Below, piece by piece: positions 44,420 through 55,804 of a stretch of DNA of 64,000 bases. The notes below the pieces were generated by a model, which ran no database searches, had not been told where the DNA came from, and worked only from the letters and a program-made list of their open reading frames with translations. Numbering within the stretch: the first letter of the stretch is position 1; each line of letters starts with the position of its first letter. The DNA comes from Rhipicephalus microplus. Taxonomy: Eukaryota > Arthropoda > Arachnida > Ixodida > Ixodidae. Made by a program: the position numbers and the translations under genes. The stretch lies in NCBI RefSeq assembly GCF_043290135.1, contig NC_134710.1, positions 460,079,376 through 460,143,375 of the forward strand. The letters run 5' to 3'.

Positions 44420-44960
44420 TCGTGTAATCTAAAGCTGACATGGTATAAGGAAAATATACATCACTGGCCATAACATCAGAACCTTGTCATGCGTGCCATA
44501 GAGTCCATGACATACATGACCCTGTAATAGAGCTCTTACAACGGCTTTATTAAGTTGACGCTTACCGGAACTGACACAGCATAATAGGTGAGTTTGCATG
44601 GCTAACAAGCATGACTGGTCATAACACGGGAATCATATTCTGTATATCATGTCTGTCATGACACACATGACCCAGTCAATATTAACGGTTTTATTATTGG
44701 TATATACACAAAAATACAGAGGGCATGATAACGTCGTAAGATGAAAAAGAACTGCTCATAACAACAAGCCATGCATGTCATGTACGCCATGATATACAAC
44801 TCTGTTATGGGCCTGTACAGGCGGTTTGATTATTTTGTGTACGATAATTCACAAGGCTATATATGCAATTATGAATACCATGAATAGTTTATTATAACAC
44901 GAAAACTCTGTCTTGCTTGTCATGAAGGCTATGACATATTATTAAGAGGCAGTCTGGCAT
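44420..44960 (+). repeat. Degenerate ~140-bp tandem repeat in copy B
   Basis: Unit starts near 44420, 44558, 44699 and 44837, in register with the four units of copy A. Confidence 0.6.
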
Positions 44961-45214
44961 AATCTCAACATCGCAGACGAATGGACGAAAGTGAAGCGCA
45001 TTTGCCACGCGAGATGCTGGACGCCTTTGGGTGACGGGCACTTTAAATATTTGAATTATAATCGGTTTAGTCTTCCGTGTTATCGCCGTCGTCGTGACAA
45101 ATTGCTGGATGTACGGGGTAAACAACGCGCTATACAACGGAGCGCGGCAATGGTTGTCAAAGTGAATTTTCCGTTATAGAACATGGGACTGATCCATGGC
45201 CACTTCCGCATCTG

Positions 45215-46435
45215 CCTTGTCAAAACCTGCCACGGCCACGGCAACGCCTGCACCAGCTACAACACTACCCACGTAAGTTCTGACGTATCCAAAGCACCCA
45301 GGAATGTTCTTCGGTACGCACGAAGTTGACGTTGACGATTGAATAGCCGACTAGGAACGAACCAGTGCGTTCATCTGATATGACCCGACTCTCATGGTGG
45401 CAAATGCACTGCTTTACTTGAAAGGCACGGCCAACGTGTGGTACGAGAATCCTGAGGACAAGATCGGAAGGTCCAACACTTTCAAGCAGAAGCTTCGCGA
45501 CCAATTTGGGAATGCCATAGGTGGCTGCAAAGATGGAGTTGTCTATCCGTGCTGAGACGTCCACAGAGCCAAATGCCTCACATATTCAGCATGTGCTTGC
45601 TTCATGTCGTAAGGTCGACAAAGATTGTCTGAGGCTTACAAGCTTGGCCGCGTGCTCAAGCGGATAAAAGACGGCGCATTCAACCTGCTAATGTTCCGGA
45701 ATCACGTGACCGCCGACGAAATTAAGGAATCGCAACGTTTTGAATTGGCGAAAACCAGACATATTGCAAGATCATTTTCTCGACTACTGAACAGAGCTGC
45801 GGCTTCCTCCTGCAGAGATGGACCGACTTCTCGTTTGCATTCTTCACCGACGTGTGAAATTACGCGAATCACTCCGGCGCGGTGGTCTAGTGGCTAAAGT
45901 ACTGGAATCTTGACCTTGAGGTCGCGAAATTGTATCCCGGCTGTGGCGGCTGAACTTCCGATAGAGTTGGAAATGTAGGCCCGTGTGCCAGATTTGGGTG
46001 CACGTTAAAGAACCCCAGGTGGTCGAAAATTCCGGAGCTCTTTACTACGGCGTCACTCATGTTCATATGGTTGTTTTGGAACGTTAAACCCCAATAATCA
46101 ATCAAATTACGCAAGTCATGCAGCGGGAAATCGAACTACACGTGCTATTCCCATCAACGGCCGTGTAGATTCGCACGCGCCTCAGGTTTCCTTGGTCCAT
46201 TCGACTGTGCAGGAAAAACAGTAATTCGGGCGTCAATGCCTGCGCCGCTATTCAGTCCTAGCGAAGCGGCTTCCATTCAAGGTCACCTCCCGCCCCAGGC
46301 CACCATCCAAGTGCCACGTTCCTTTCCTCAAGTTTTCTTATCACCACGTTACAGTACATTCAGCGCAAACCGCGCCTACAAAGTTCGAAAAGCTTCGAAG
46401 TATATCGTTTTACTTAGATGAAGCCCACTTCGTGA
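45215..46435 (+). pseudogene. Gypsy gag remnant, copy B
   Basis: Recognisable parts: MFFGTHEVDVDD, MVANALLYLKGTANVWYENP and NTFKQKLRDQFGNAI (capsid pattern LxGxAxxWY...FKxKLxxxFG), then 45625-45897 with VLKRIKDGAFNLLMFRNHVT and QRFELAKTRHIARSFSRL. A SINE follows at 45872. After it, IEL and VRILARASGF-type fragments run into 46236-46421 (RSFPQVFLSPRYS). Several stops and indels; no zinc knuckle could be read. It is the 5' partner of the pol at 47780-51197. Confidence 0.7.
45872..46104 (+). mobile_element. Ruka-like SINE, full length, in gag
   Basis: The head GCGCGGTGGTCTAGTGGC starts at about 45876, and the tail CGTTAAACCCCAATAATC ends near 46104. An imperfect duplication (AAATTACGCGAATCA and AAATTACGCAAGTCA) flanks it. 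Copy A has GAAATTACACGAATTG uninterrupted at about 11290. Confidence 0.88.
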
Positions 46436-47100
46436 ACATTGCAGATTATTCTGGAACCTACGGCGCCGCTAGCAATTAAGCTAGAACAATTCATGGCAAG
46501 GGTATGAATGCCAAGGCGCTTCACCGCTTGTCAGTTGATAGATTGCCGACGCCCGGCTCGCCGCTATCAGTGCCACAAGAAGACAGGAATCGCCTCCACA
46601 AGAAGTCAGGAAGGAAGACGCAGATTTTGAACTGAAACCACCATGCGCACAGAATTTCCCAGGCAGTTCTAGCACGATATCGGCTGAGATTGCAAGACAG
46701 TTATATCACTGAGCGGATGCGACTGCGTATTTTGCTGCTCAGGCAAGAAGATAGGTGTTTGGTAAATACAGCGAACATCGAGGCCAAGGCTGCCCTACTG
46801 CCTCCCAAGGACATAAAACCTAAACATCTTGACAACGCTGGAAAATTTCGCTGAAGGGATCCTGCAGCTGACACAGGCGGCGCAGCTCTTCCTAGGAGGC
46901 CCCTTGACCTGATCGCCTCAATCAACAAACTAGCAGGAAAGGAAGTCATCAGCCACTAGTCTAAGTGGTGAGAAAAACTACCTCAACGGAAGGATGAGTA
47001 CGAAAAGAAATTTGACGCCTAAAGGCTGTATAGAGTCAATGAAAGAAAACACCGAAAGCGCCTTACCGTCCAGACGAAACACCATTTCATGGCGGGAATG
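46436..47100 (+). other. Decayed gag-pol linker, no readable domain
   Basis: It lies between gag and protease of the same Gypsy copy. Several frames are open for 50-80 codons but none shows a zinc knuckle or protease block. Confidence 0.4.
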
Positions 47101-47343
47101 TGATTGATTTGATATGTGGGGTTTAACGTCCCAAAACCACCATATGATAGTGAGGGACGCTGTTGAGGAGGGCTCCGGAACTTTTGACCCCTTGGGGTTC
47201 TTCAACGTGCACCCAAATCTAAGCACACGAGCCTACAGCATTTTCGCTTCCATCGGAAATGCAGCCCTCGCAACCGGGATTCGATCCCGCGACATGCGGG
47301 TAAGCAGCCGAGTACCTTAGCCACTAGACCACCACGGCGGGGC
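47101..47343 (-). mobile_element. Ruka-like SINE, full length
   Basis: Minus strand, with all blocks from GTTTAACGTCCCAAAACC to the head complement CCACTAGACCACCACGGCGG. The ends are set by the consensus; no clear duplication. Confidence 0.88.
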
Positions 47344-47543
47344 ACGGGTTGGATTGCGTTGAACATCCGCCGTCTAGCCTGAAAGAAGTAAACGACGAGG
47401 TTGGCGTCGGCGTGCCGAAGAGCTCGTGAGCTCGTTATTAGAAGGAGACAAGGAGCATTTTTTAACGCTCTGGGCTCTTGCGGACTCCAATAAACGCCTG
47501 TCTCAGCTCTTAAAGGACCCCTTAAACACTTTCTTGCGTATGA

Positions 47544-47777
47544 TGATATGTGGGGTTTAACGTCCCAAAACCACTATCTGATTATGAGAGACGCCGTAGT
47601 GGAGGCCTCCGGAAATTTAGACCACCTGGGGTTCTTTAACGTGCACCCAAATCTGAGCACACGGGCCTACAACATTTCCGCCTCCATCGGAAATGCAGCC
47701 GCCGCAGCCGGGATTCAAACCCGCGCCCTGCGGGTCAGCAGCCGAGTACCTTAGCCACTAGACCACCGCGGCGGGGC
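47544..47777 (-). mobile_element. Ruka-like SINE, full length
   Basis: Minus strand, close to the consensus of the window's SINEs. It sits directly before the protease remnant. A weak flanking match (GCGTATGATG, GCGTTTATGTTG) may be a decayed duplication. Confidence 0.88.
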
Positions 47778-47779
47778 AG

Positions 47780-48475
47780 CGTTTATGTTGAACACAGTTC
47801 ATGTAGTTGTAGATGGAGTGGCTACTATGGCACTTGTAGATACAAGCGCGACAGTCCCGGTGATGAGTAAATTTTAAGAACCTGCTAGGGCCAAAAGTGA
47901 TGTTTTGCCTGAACCGTGGGGTGACATTTCGTGGTGTAAGTGTTGACGTGTTGTGTCCGGTGGGATATTGTACTGTGGATGTCTCGCTGTGTGGCAAGGT
48001 GTTTTGCACAGAGTTTGCAGTTATTATGCGGTGTACACATGACGTTATCTTGGGTATTGACTTCTTGTGTGAGTGTGGGGCCACTTTAGACTGCAGAAGT
48101 GGGCATCTTTCTATACACGGTACTTTTCCAACGGCGCTCTTGGAAAAGTCCTGTCTGGAGGAATGCATTTTTTTCGTCTCCCTGGACACAGTCGTTCCTG
48201 CATTTTCTGCCGTGTGTGTTCCCGTAAGATGTTCCAGCAACTACTTTGAACCGATTCCCTTGGCATGCCTGAAAAAGAACATTCTCATTCCCCATTGTAT
48301 AGTGTCCGTCGTTGATGGACGGGAAGATGTGTGGACAATGGACAGCTCCATGGAGGCTGCAATTCTGCCAGGTGGCATGAAACTTGCAGTATTTAGACCC
48401 GAATCATGTACGACGCTGGTTGCGCTTGTTGATGCTACAAGCCAAAATGAACGTCTAGGCTTAGAAGATTCATAA
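47780..48475 (+). pseudogene. Gypsy protease remnant (DTSA active site)
   Basis: Near 47830 the frame reads MALVDTSATVPVMSKF: the retropepsin motif with the Gly of DTG changed to Ser (codons 47839-47850), followed by a stop. After a frame change, 47897-48475 (192 codons) has HDVILGIDFLCECGATLDCR, the second conserved protease block (ILGxDFL), and runs into the connector before RT. The protease cuts the Gag-Pol precursor; this copy would be inactive because of the Ser and the frame break. Confidence 0.75.
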
Positions 48476-48484
48476 GATGCCCAA

Positions 48485-49482
48485 TTGCTACAAATTGTCA
48501 GCAAGTCACTTGACCAAAGTGAACGTCATACTCTGCTCGACGTTCTATCTAAGCACTCGAAAGTGTTCAATTTTTCTAAACATAGCCAAAGGCCCTTAAT
48601 CCCAGCGTCCCGGATACGTCATCAGATCCGCACCGAGTTGGCGCATCCCATTAGGCAGAAAACTTACGGAGTGGCACCATCGGAGCGCAAGATAATCAAC
48701 GAGCAAACCAAGAAATGCTGGAACAGGGAATAATACAGGAATCGGCAAGTCCGTGGGCTGCTCCCGTCATTCTAGTGAGGAAGAAGAATGGTACGTGGAG
48801 ATTTTGCGTTGACTACCGCCGACTTAATTCTATTACCAAGAAAGACGTCTATCCACTGCCGCGCATCGATAACGCTCAGGACTGCCAGCATTCCGCGTCC
48901 TACTTTTCATCTGTCGACCTGAGATCAGGTTACTGACAAATTCCGATGCACGCAGCTGACAAAGAAAAGACGGCATTTGTTACGACCAATGGACTTCACT
49001 AGTTCAACGTTATGCCATTCGGATTATGTAATGCTCCTGCGACATTCGAAAGTTTTATGGACTCTATATCGCGTGGTTTAAAATGGCATATATGCATGTG
49101 TTACCTTGATGATGTCGTAATTTTTGGACGTATGTTTGAGGAGCAAAATACTCGCCTAGACCTCGTGCTCAGCTGCATTGAAAAAGCTGGCATTGTATTG
49201 AATGAAAAAAAGTGCCACTTTGGCGAGCGACAGACACTGGTGTTAGGTCATCTCGTCGACAAAGATGGCATTAGACCTGACCCACAAAAGATAGCGGCCG
49301 TTGAATCGTTCGAGCGTCCTAAATCTGTGAAACAACTGCGTAGCTTCATCGGGCTCTGCTCGTATTTCCGCCGGTTTGTACCCAAGTTTGCGGGTGTCGT
49401 TCACCCCCTGACGAGCCTTCTACGCAAGAACAGCCTGTTTCAGTGGACCTCCGAGTGTGATGTCGCTTTTTACAAGCTGTAG
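48485..49482 (+). pseudogene. Gypsy reverse transcriptase remnant
   Basis: RT blocks: [20 protein letters not shown] and [19 protein letters not shown] (48715-48936), [10 protein letters not shown] (motif A), a stop where GYWQIP is usual (TGA at about 48935), FNVMPFGLCNAPATFESFMD (motif B), YLDDVV at 49102-49119 (motif C intact), and the connection GLCSYFRRFVPKFAGV. A second in-frame stop (TAG, normally Tyr) lies at 48999-49001. Both stops look like single-base changes. The frame shifts at 49482 into RNase H. Confidence 0.85.
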
Positions 49483-50675
49483 TGTTTGTTAACTTCGCAG
49501 CCAATACTTCGGCACTTCAATCCTTCGTCGCCCACGGAAATTCACACAGACGCAAGTGGCATCGGTATCGGTGCCGTTTTTGTTCAGCGTTCTGCAAGAA
49601 GGAACACGTAGTGGCGTACGCAAGTCGTTCTTTAAGCAAGCCTGAACGCAACTACACAATGACCGAACAGGAATGCCTAGCGGTTATCTTTACCGTGCAA
49701 CGGTTTCGCTCATACACCTATGGTCGCCCGTTCACTATCGTCACAGATCACCATTCCCTGTGTTGGCTGGTCAACCTTCGTGACCCATCCGGCCGCTTCG
49801 CACGATGGGCCATTCGTTTGCAAGAACATGTCTTCACCATCTCATACAAGACTGGCCGTCTACACGCTGATGCGGATTGCCTCTCTAGAATGCCGCTACC
49901 ATGGACAGATTGTGAAGCCGGTAACTTTTACCACCTTATCGCTTCTCTGTCGTCTGGCTTTCCCGATGCCGTGACCTTCGCCTCTGAGCAGCGTAATGAC
50001 CCAAGCTTTAAAGCTGTCTTCCCTCGAGCGAGAAATTCATTAAGCGAAGGTCAATTCTGCGTCCGAAATGGTCTTCTTTACCAGAAAAACGTGTCCACGG
50101 CGGGCGCCCGCTTTCTGCTGGTTGTTCCTGCGTCCCTCCAAACGTCTGTTCTGCGTCTAACGCATGATTACCCCACCTCAGGCCATCTAGGCACCGCACA
50201 AACACTTAGTCGCATGAAAGAGCGGTTTTATTGGCCGAAAATGATCAAAACGATTCAGACCTACGTAGCCAGCTGCACGCAGTGCCAGAGCCACAAGCGG
50301 CCTTCCTCGGCTCCAGTTGGTCACCTGAAACCTGTAAAGCCTCCCGGTTCCCCTTTTGAAAAGCTTGGCATTGATCTGATGGGACCATTTTCACGCTCCT
50401 CAAAGGATAACCGGTGGATAATTGTATGCGCCGACTACCTGACGCGGTACTGCGAGACGGCTGCCTTATGCTCCGCCACGGCAGTCCAGGTTTCGGAGTT
50501 CCTGTTGCATTCAGTCATCCTCCGACACGGACCTCCTCGCGTGATAATAAGTGACCGTGAACGACAATTTACCACTGATATTGTCGAATCATTACTTCGT
50601 TTGTGTGCCTTTAAGTTCCGACGCTCAACTGCGTATCATCCACAAACTAACGGCCTCACCGAGTGCACAAACTGA
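49482..50675 (+). CDS. Gypsy RNase H-integrase, 397-codon open stretch
   Basis: The RNase H part begins in another frame; here it has [32 protein letters not shown] (catalytic Glu region) and [11 protein letters not shown] (Asp). The integrase zinc module follows: [20 protein letters not shown] with CTQCQ (HHCC). The core has GIDLMGPF (first Asp), [14 protein letters not shown] (second Asp) and [13 protein letters not shown] (Glu). The stop at 50673 falls where an Arg codon would be normal (CGA to TGA type). It is the best-kept part of the Gypsy copy and may still be read, but it lacks a start and its upstream partners, so it is not functional. Confidence 0.85.
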   Translation: MFVNFAANTSALQSFVAHGNSHRRKWHRYRCRFCSAFCKKEHVVAYASRSLSKPERNYTMTEQECLAVIFTVQRFRSYTYGRPFTIVTDHHSLCWLVNLRDPSGRFARWAIRLQEHVFTISYKTGRLHADADCLSRMPLPWTDCEAGNFYHLIASLSSGFPDAVTFASEQRNDPSFKAVFPRARNSLSEGQFCVRNGLLYQKNVSTAGARFLLVVPASLQTSVLRLTHDYPTSGHLGTAQTLSRMKERFYWPKMIKTIQTYVASCTQCQSHKRPSSAPVGHLKPVKPPGSPFEKLGIDLMGPFSRSSKDNRWIIVCADYLTRYCETAALCSATAVQVSEFLLHSVILRHGPPRVIISDRERQFTTDIVESLLRLCAFKFRRSTAYHPQTNGLTECTN

Positions 50676-51197
50676 ACGTTGATCAAAATGTTGTCAATGT
50701 ACGTCGCCCCCGACCACAAAATCTGGGATGAAGTATTACCATTCGTCACGTACGCCTTCAACACGTCGAAACACGAAACGACAGGCTACAGCCCTTTATA
50801 TCTGTTCTACGCTCGCTCACCTGGACACTATCTTTTCTTTTGTCGTCCATGACGATTTAACAATTGCGGAAAATTTGTGTCGTGTGGAAGAGACACGTCG
50901 ACTTGCCTGCTTACGTACGCTGGCAGCGCAAGTGTCCTCCAAAACTCGCGACGACAGTCAACACAGGCATGTAACCTATGCCCCCGGTGATCTAGTGTGG
51001 TATGTACCCCAATACGCAGACGTGGCTTGAGCCAAAAGCTACTGGCACACTATGCCGGTCTTTTTGTGATACTCCGTCGTCTCAGCGAGGTCAACTATGA
51101 AACTGCATGCGTCACCACAAGTGGCCGACGTTCATGCAAGACAGAAGTGACGCATGTTGCCCACCTGAAGCCGTTTACTCGAAGCATGCAAGAATGA
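50676..51197 (+). pseudogene. Gypsy integrase C-terminus
   Basis: After the stop, the same frame continues with KMLSMYVAPDHKIWDEVLPF and TYAFNTSKHETTGYSPLYLF (to about 50800). Other frames then give a GDLVW-type block near 50985 and YAGLFVILRRLSEVNYETAC (GPF-like module) with VTHVAHLKPF at the end (50997-51197). Two or three indels. Confidence 0.75.
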
Positions 51198-53095
51198 CTC
51201 GCCCAGAGGGCTTCGTCTGAGACGGGAGGAATGATACGGGGTATCACTACCAGGAAAAACAAGGGAAGCACGGATAGAGAAGGAAGGCAACGTTGCCTCT
51301 ACTGCGATTCCCCTGAGTGGGTACGAGTCATGGCGGTGGAGATCATCATCATTAGAGTGATCGCGGACTCAGGGCCATTAAAAACCCCCCATTAAGTTAC
51401 CTTACCATGTGTAACAATATTTATTCTTTATAAAAGCTTAGTGTTTACTAGTGAACGAATGTGAAAATGTAATAGAAGACAGTGAGCTTGGCCTGAGGCA
51501 TTGTATCTTTGTAGCCTTTAAGAGGTGCGTTGCGGACAAGTCCTGCAAAAAGCTCGTGTTTCACACCTCACATAAACAGCCGAGCTTTTTCGTCTTCGGT
51601 CATAGCAGCATGGGGCCAGCAAAAAAGTGTAATGATTTCTTCCGTGAAAACTGTGACATTTTCGTTTGGTAAACGTACTCGGGTTTCCAGCGAAACATCG
51701 GCCCTTTCTTTGCGGTCGACGCTCCTGAACGTGACCACGAATGCGTCTTGGAAGAGATGCCAGGTTTGATGTGCATACTACGATACTCGTATAAGGTCCT
51801 TTCCGCGTCTTCTATGTAGAATTAGGATAAAAAGGGACACTCGTTCGAACGTTTTCAGCCAAGTCTCCACGCCTTTAAACGATGATCCGCGAAAGATCAG
51901 TGGCTGCCTTGGCTGCTGAATTACTCTCGTGGCGGGCGTTTGCAATGGGGCTGGTATAGTTGTCACTCTAATGGTCATGGCCTTAAGCTTACGAGTACTA
52001 CCGGGTAGAGCGCCGTACTCTGGATGCAGCCCTTATCGCCGGTGGCTAGCTCCTTCATAATGATTGGCCTGGACATCTTAGTTGAGTTGAGGAGTTGAGG
52101 TTGTTGTAGGTAGCCGCGGATCTAGCCTCGCATAATTTGCAGGCAATTGCCCCGCCTGGTTTTCTTTTTGCTAAATGTAGCTAATATCCTTTGTTTGTTT
52201 TTTAACTAAGCACGAGCAGGCTTTAATATAAAAATTGTGCTTAGAACGACGTAAGCCTGCATAAGACAGTGGCCTTCGCGCTATTCCACTTGCAGTATTG
52301 TGCCAGCGCCCTATCTAGCTGCCCTATACCCCAAACATAATTGTCACTTATCAGTCACATGCGAGGTCTGTAGCAATCCAAAAATTCAAGAGAAGTCTCG
52401 ACAACTGTTTCCTGCAGATTGAGAAATCACGCAAAAACGCAATATCAGTCACGCTGTCACATGGCGAGCCTAACAGTTGTAGTTCTTTAATAAACCTTGC
52501 CGTTCCTTCTTAAGCTCACGACAATTAGGCAAATACTGTTCTATATCACCGTTTTTCTTAGTCTCTTTCACGGTGTGCGCTTGCTCGCGGCTGAAGCGGG
52601 GCGTTCGGCACATGTGCTTAGAAACACCTCAACCAGATGTGACGGGATCGTGACTTGGAAGAAGGAAGATACTGTAGGTCCAAGGGGAGTGGCTAACAGA
52701 GCGTCGGCCGTCAATCAACTTACAAGCGGTAAAACACGTAGGCCGTTAGACATGGGTCATCGACTATTCTAGCGTTATTTTACGGCCTACGTAAGTTGTA
52801 GAAAAAACTCCTGTTTGCGTTGCATGCGTACTCGCATCGAAAGGTTTCATGGGAATCTCAATGGTTCTTGGCCATTCGATGCCAGTTGCGCAGAATAACA
52901 TTTAACTTGCAACGAGGCAGTAAGAAAACAGTAGAAATGTGGCAATAATCACTGTTACATTTGTTTTACAACCGTAGTACTCACAAAAAATAATTACTAA
53001 ACCTGCTAATCGCGTTCTTTTTCCCACGGTAACCAAAGCATTCAACCCTACTGAGAGCACTGCGGATCTTAGGAGCGTTGTTAAAAACTTTTGTG
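51198..53095. other. No recognised gene; Gypsy 3' end not found
   Basis: A purine-rich GACGGGAGGAATGATACGGG at 51218-51237 could be the polypurine tract and LTR start, but no matching 5' LTR was found. The rest is uncharacterised, AT-rich sequence. Confidence 0.35.
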
Positions 53096-54340
53096 TATTT
53101 TCTTTCTATTTACTTTCACCGACACGTTCTGTTTTCAGCATCGGGCGGGCGTTTTTTTTAAAAATAGGACATTGTCCGGCGCTTTGTTTGCATCTCACCA
53201 ACAGCAAATGTTACTGCAGCACGGCGCAGGCCAGCCATGATGTTAGCGAAACTGCTCGATTATTTGAAGGTATACGGATAAGGCTAAAGTTGCCGACTAT
53301 TCGAAGCTATATCAATAACACTGATGATAATAAATGTGGAGTTTCACCTCTCAAAACCTCGATATGATAAATAGAGACGCCATGGCGGAGTGCCCCCGAA
53401 AGTTCGACGATCTCGTGTTCTTTAACGTGCAGTGATATTGCACAGTGCACGGACTACTATCATTTCACCTCCATCGGAAAGCGACAACTACGGCCGGGAT
53501 CGAACCCCCTGCAATTGCGTCAGCAGCCGAGCACCATGCTGCTGTTCCACCGAGGAAGACTATTCGGATGATACTGCGTGCATGACGGCAGTGTTGTAGT
53601 ATACTGTACCGTGATCTCAAGGGCAAGGGACAATACTGGAATGTGCGGTTAAGTTTCCAAAAGAACACGCGTTCCTCCGACGGCGATACCACCTATCATC
53701 AACAACTGCGATCACCACTTTTTCCGTAATGCGTGCATTGCTTGTTACTTTGAATAACTTCATCTTCTAGGCTCAAGTCGGCCCAGCATAGATTATTGTC
53801 CCTCCCAGTAGGACAGCTGCCTTCACCGTCACTACTGCGTGTCAGTGTAAACGTGAAAGTCCACGATCTTTCAGTTAGAAAGCAGGACCGCCAAAAGACG
53901 CCAGGGACAGCTTCTTATGAGCTCCAGTAAGTAGGCATCTCATATTGAACCCTATCCGAGATGACCGCATCTTGAATGTACAGCTGAAAAGACATATTAC
54001 CTAATTATCATAAGTTATCTATCGAGACCACAGCAATTCAAATGCACTTGCTATGGTGAAAACATTTGCGAAGTATTTTACAGGCATAGAATAAACATTC
54101 CAGCTCACTTGAATTGGTCCTTTTTCAATGCCAGGTGAATTTCCTGCTCCTTTGTGTTGGGATCGGTTGAAGGCTGCAGGAAACAAAATATGCGCTGAGG
54201 CAAAACCCAAAGAATAGAGGCAGCGTCACAAATGAAGCATAAGATATCTACAACTTGAATCATCTATGAACCAGATCTTTCTAAGCGCCCCAGTGTCTCT
54301 CACGGAGAAACGGCGGAAAAGTTCACAATTAAGCTTGGGT
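53096..54340. repeat. Repeat X, copy 2 (uninterrupted)
   Basis: It matches 25637-26427 joined to 30972-31450. At the position of the LTR insertion it reads TTAGAAAGCAGGACCGCCAA with no insert, giving an empty site. It is non-coding. It contains the same old SINE-like block (53322-53563). Its nature (MITE, SINE composite or satellite-like) is unknown to me. Confidence 0.75.
53322..53563 (-). mobile_element. Old Ruka-like SINE inside repeat X copy 2
   Basis: GAGACGCCATGGCGGAGTGC, TTCTTTAACGTGCAGTG and GTCAGCAGCCGAGCACC match the SINE on the minus strand. It is better preserved than the block at 25860-26098. Confidence 0.7.
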
Positions 54341-54558
54341 TTTCAGTCACAAAATCATGCCATGATTTTCGGAGGCTGTCATGGACAGCTCGGGAAGTTT
54401 TGATCACCTGGTCTCCGTTAACGTAAACCTATCTCGTACAGTACACGCGCGACTACCATTTCACCTCCAGCAAAACCCGACCGCTTCATCCGAGACCGAA
54501 ACTGCCACCTTCGGGTCAGCAGCCTTACACTGGTGGGCAACCGTAGCCTAAGTGGCGG
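54341..54558 (-). mobile_element. Old, diverged Ruka-like SINE
   Basis: CAGTCACAAAATCATGCCAT, TTTTGATCACCTGGTCTCCG, TTCGGGTCAGCAGCC and TAGCCTAAGTGGCGG follow the SINE order on the minus strand. Confidence 0.6.
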
Positions 54559-55500
54559 ACAGAGCAAAATCTCAAGAATTTATGAGTAAATGTCTTGCAC
54601 AGCACTTTGCCTTGCCTGAACTCTCGTTATCTTCGCACTTGTAATTTCACGAACAGACATAAGGCTCCTCTTATGGAGCGCCCACGCGCACTTGGAAATT
54701 TCACTCCATAGAGACTTTTATATCGCTAATGGTGCCGCGGCTAACGTGCGTCGTGTACCTACCGGTATAGCATGGGATGTTATAACTCTGCAGTTCATTG
54801 TGGCAAGCCTCAGAGCAAAAAATCCTTTACCTGAACACGAAAACAAAAATCAAGCTGTTTTCTGCGGAATCATTGAGAGTCTCACTAGTGGAAGTTGATA
54901 GATGGACGAAGGCGCTTTGAAGTTCATTAACGAAAGCGATGTTGAAGTTCATACTATAGTAATTTTGTAGAATCACTTGTGTTTCCATCGAATGACATGC
55001 CCCACAGTCGAGCACTAAATGTAAGTGCCAAGCTTTTACATGGAACTTACATTTATTTTGCTTCGCGAAGACAAAACTCCGGTGCTATTGCAGGCCCCCG
55101 TAGTAACATGTGCAGCCCTGACATGGAACCTTCGACACTCACCCCAAAGCCTCACAGCGATAGTGCGCGACATCCCCTCCACCTGTTAGCTGTGTATCAA
55201 CCAGCGTCAAATTAATTGCACTGAAACGGAGAATTGACCTACAGGTAATATGTAAAGAAAGTTTTGAGAGCGTAAGAAAGGGGGCAAAGTGCAATTACAA
55301 TGTGTGCGAGGACATAGCCAGACGCCACCATGCAGACAGCTATCTATGACGTGCCTGGTTGGATTGCTCTGCCGCCCTATTGTGCACAGCCCGCATTTGC
55401 GTATTTATTTCATGTTAACCTACTTTTAGCGCATACTGACACACAGACAAGAGATGGAACAACACCAGCACTTCTATCAACAGAATGTTTTGTTCAGAAA
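54559..55500. other. No recognised gene
   Basis: Short frames only, no domain motif, no repeat shared with the rest of the window. Confidence 0.4.
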
Positions 55501-55501
55501 A

Positions 55502-55503
<2 letters not shown>

Positions 55504-55555
<52 letters not shown>

Positions 55556-55569
55556 TGTGTGTGTGTGTG
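55504..55569 (+). repeat. (TA)n then (GT)n microsatellite
   Basis: About 21 TA units (55504-55546), a GAAT break, then a GT run that merges with the TGTGACG start of the next LTR. Confidence 0.9.
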
Positions 55570-55675
55570 ACGTAAGAAGGTAGCGACGGTTGGTAGAAGC
55601 AGAGAAGGAAGAAGTGCAGAACGGAATAAACATGGCGTATGAGCCAGACCACGTCGCCCAGTCATCGTAGCGTCA
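55566..55675 (+). repeat. Left LTR of mini LTR element 1
   Basis: 110 bp, starts TGTGACGTAAG, contains GGAATAAACATGG. Confidence 0.75.
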
Positions 55676-55804
55676 CACAAGTCGACAGGATGGAGACCTG
55701 CCTGCCCCTTCATCAGTCACTCATCATCGATGCAGTTCCCCAGAAGACGCCCTGAACGTACATTGACTACCGAATCATCGTCTAGGAGGACAACGATCAG
55801 CACC

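Larger units (their letters stand above)
42848..46435 (+). repeat. Copy B of the segment leading into Gypsy gag
   Basis: Same orientation and block order as 8396-11470, and continuous with the Gypsy pol further right, which argues that the whole block is the 5' end of that Gypsy element. Two SINEs (43787-44028 and 45872-46104) interrupt it; copy A is empty at both places. Confidence 0.65.

Noticed and set aside
55477..55713. Frames with Ile-Tyr repeats
   Set aside because: They are translations of the TA microsatellite.
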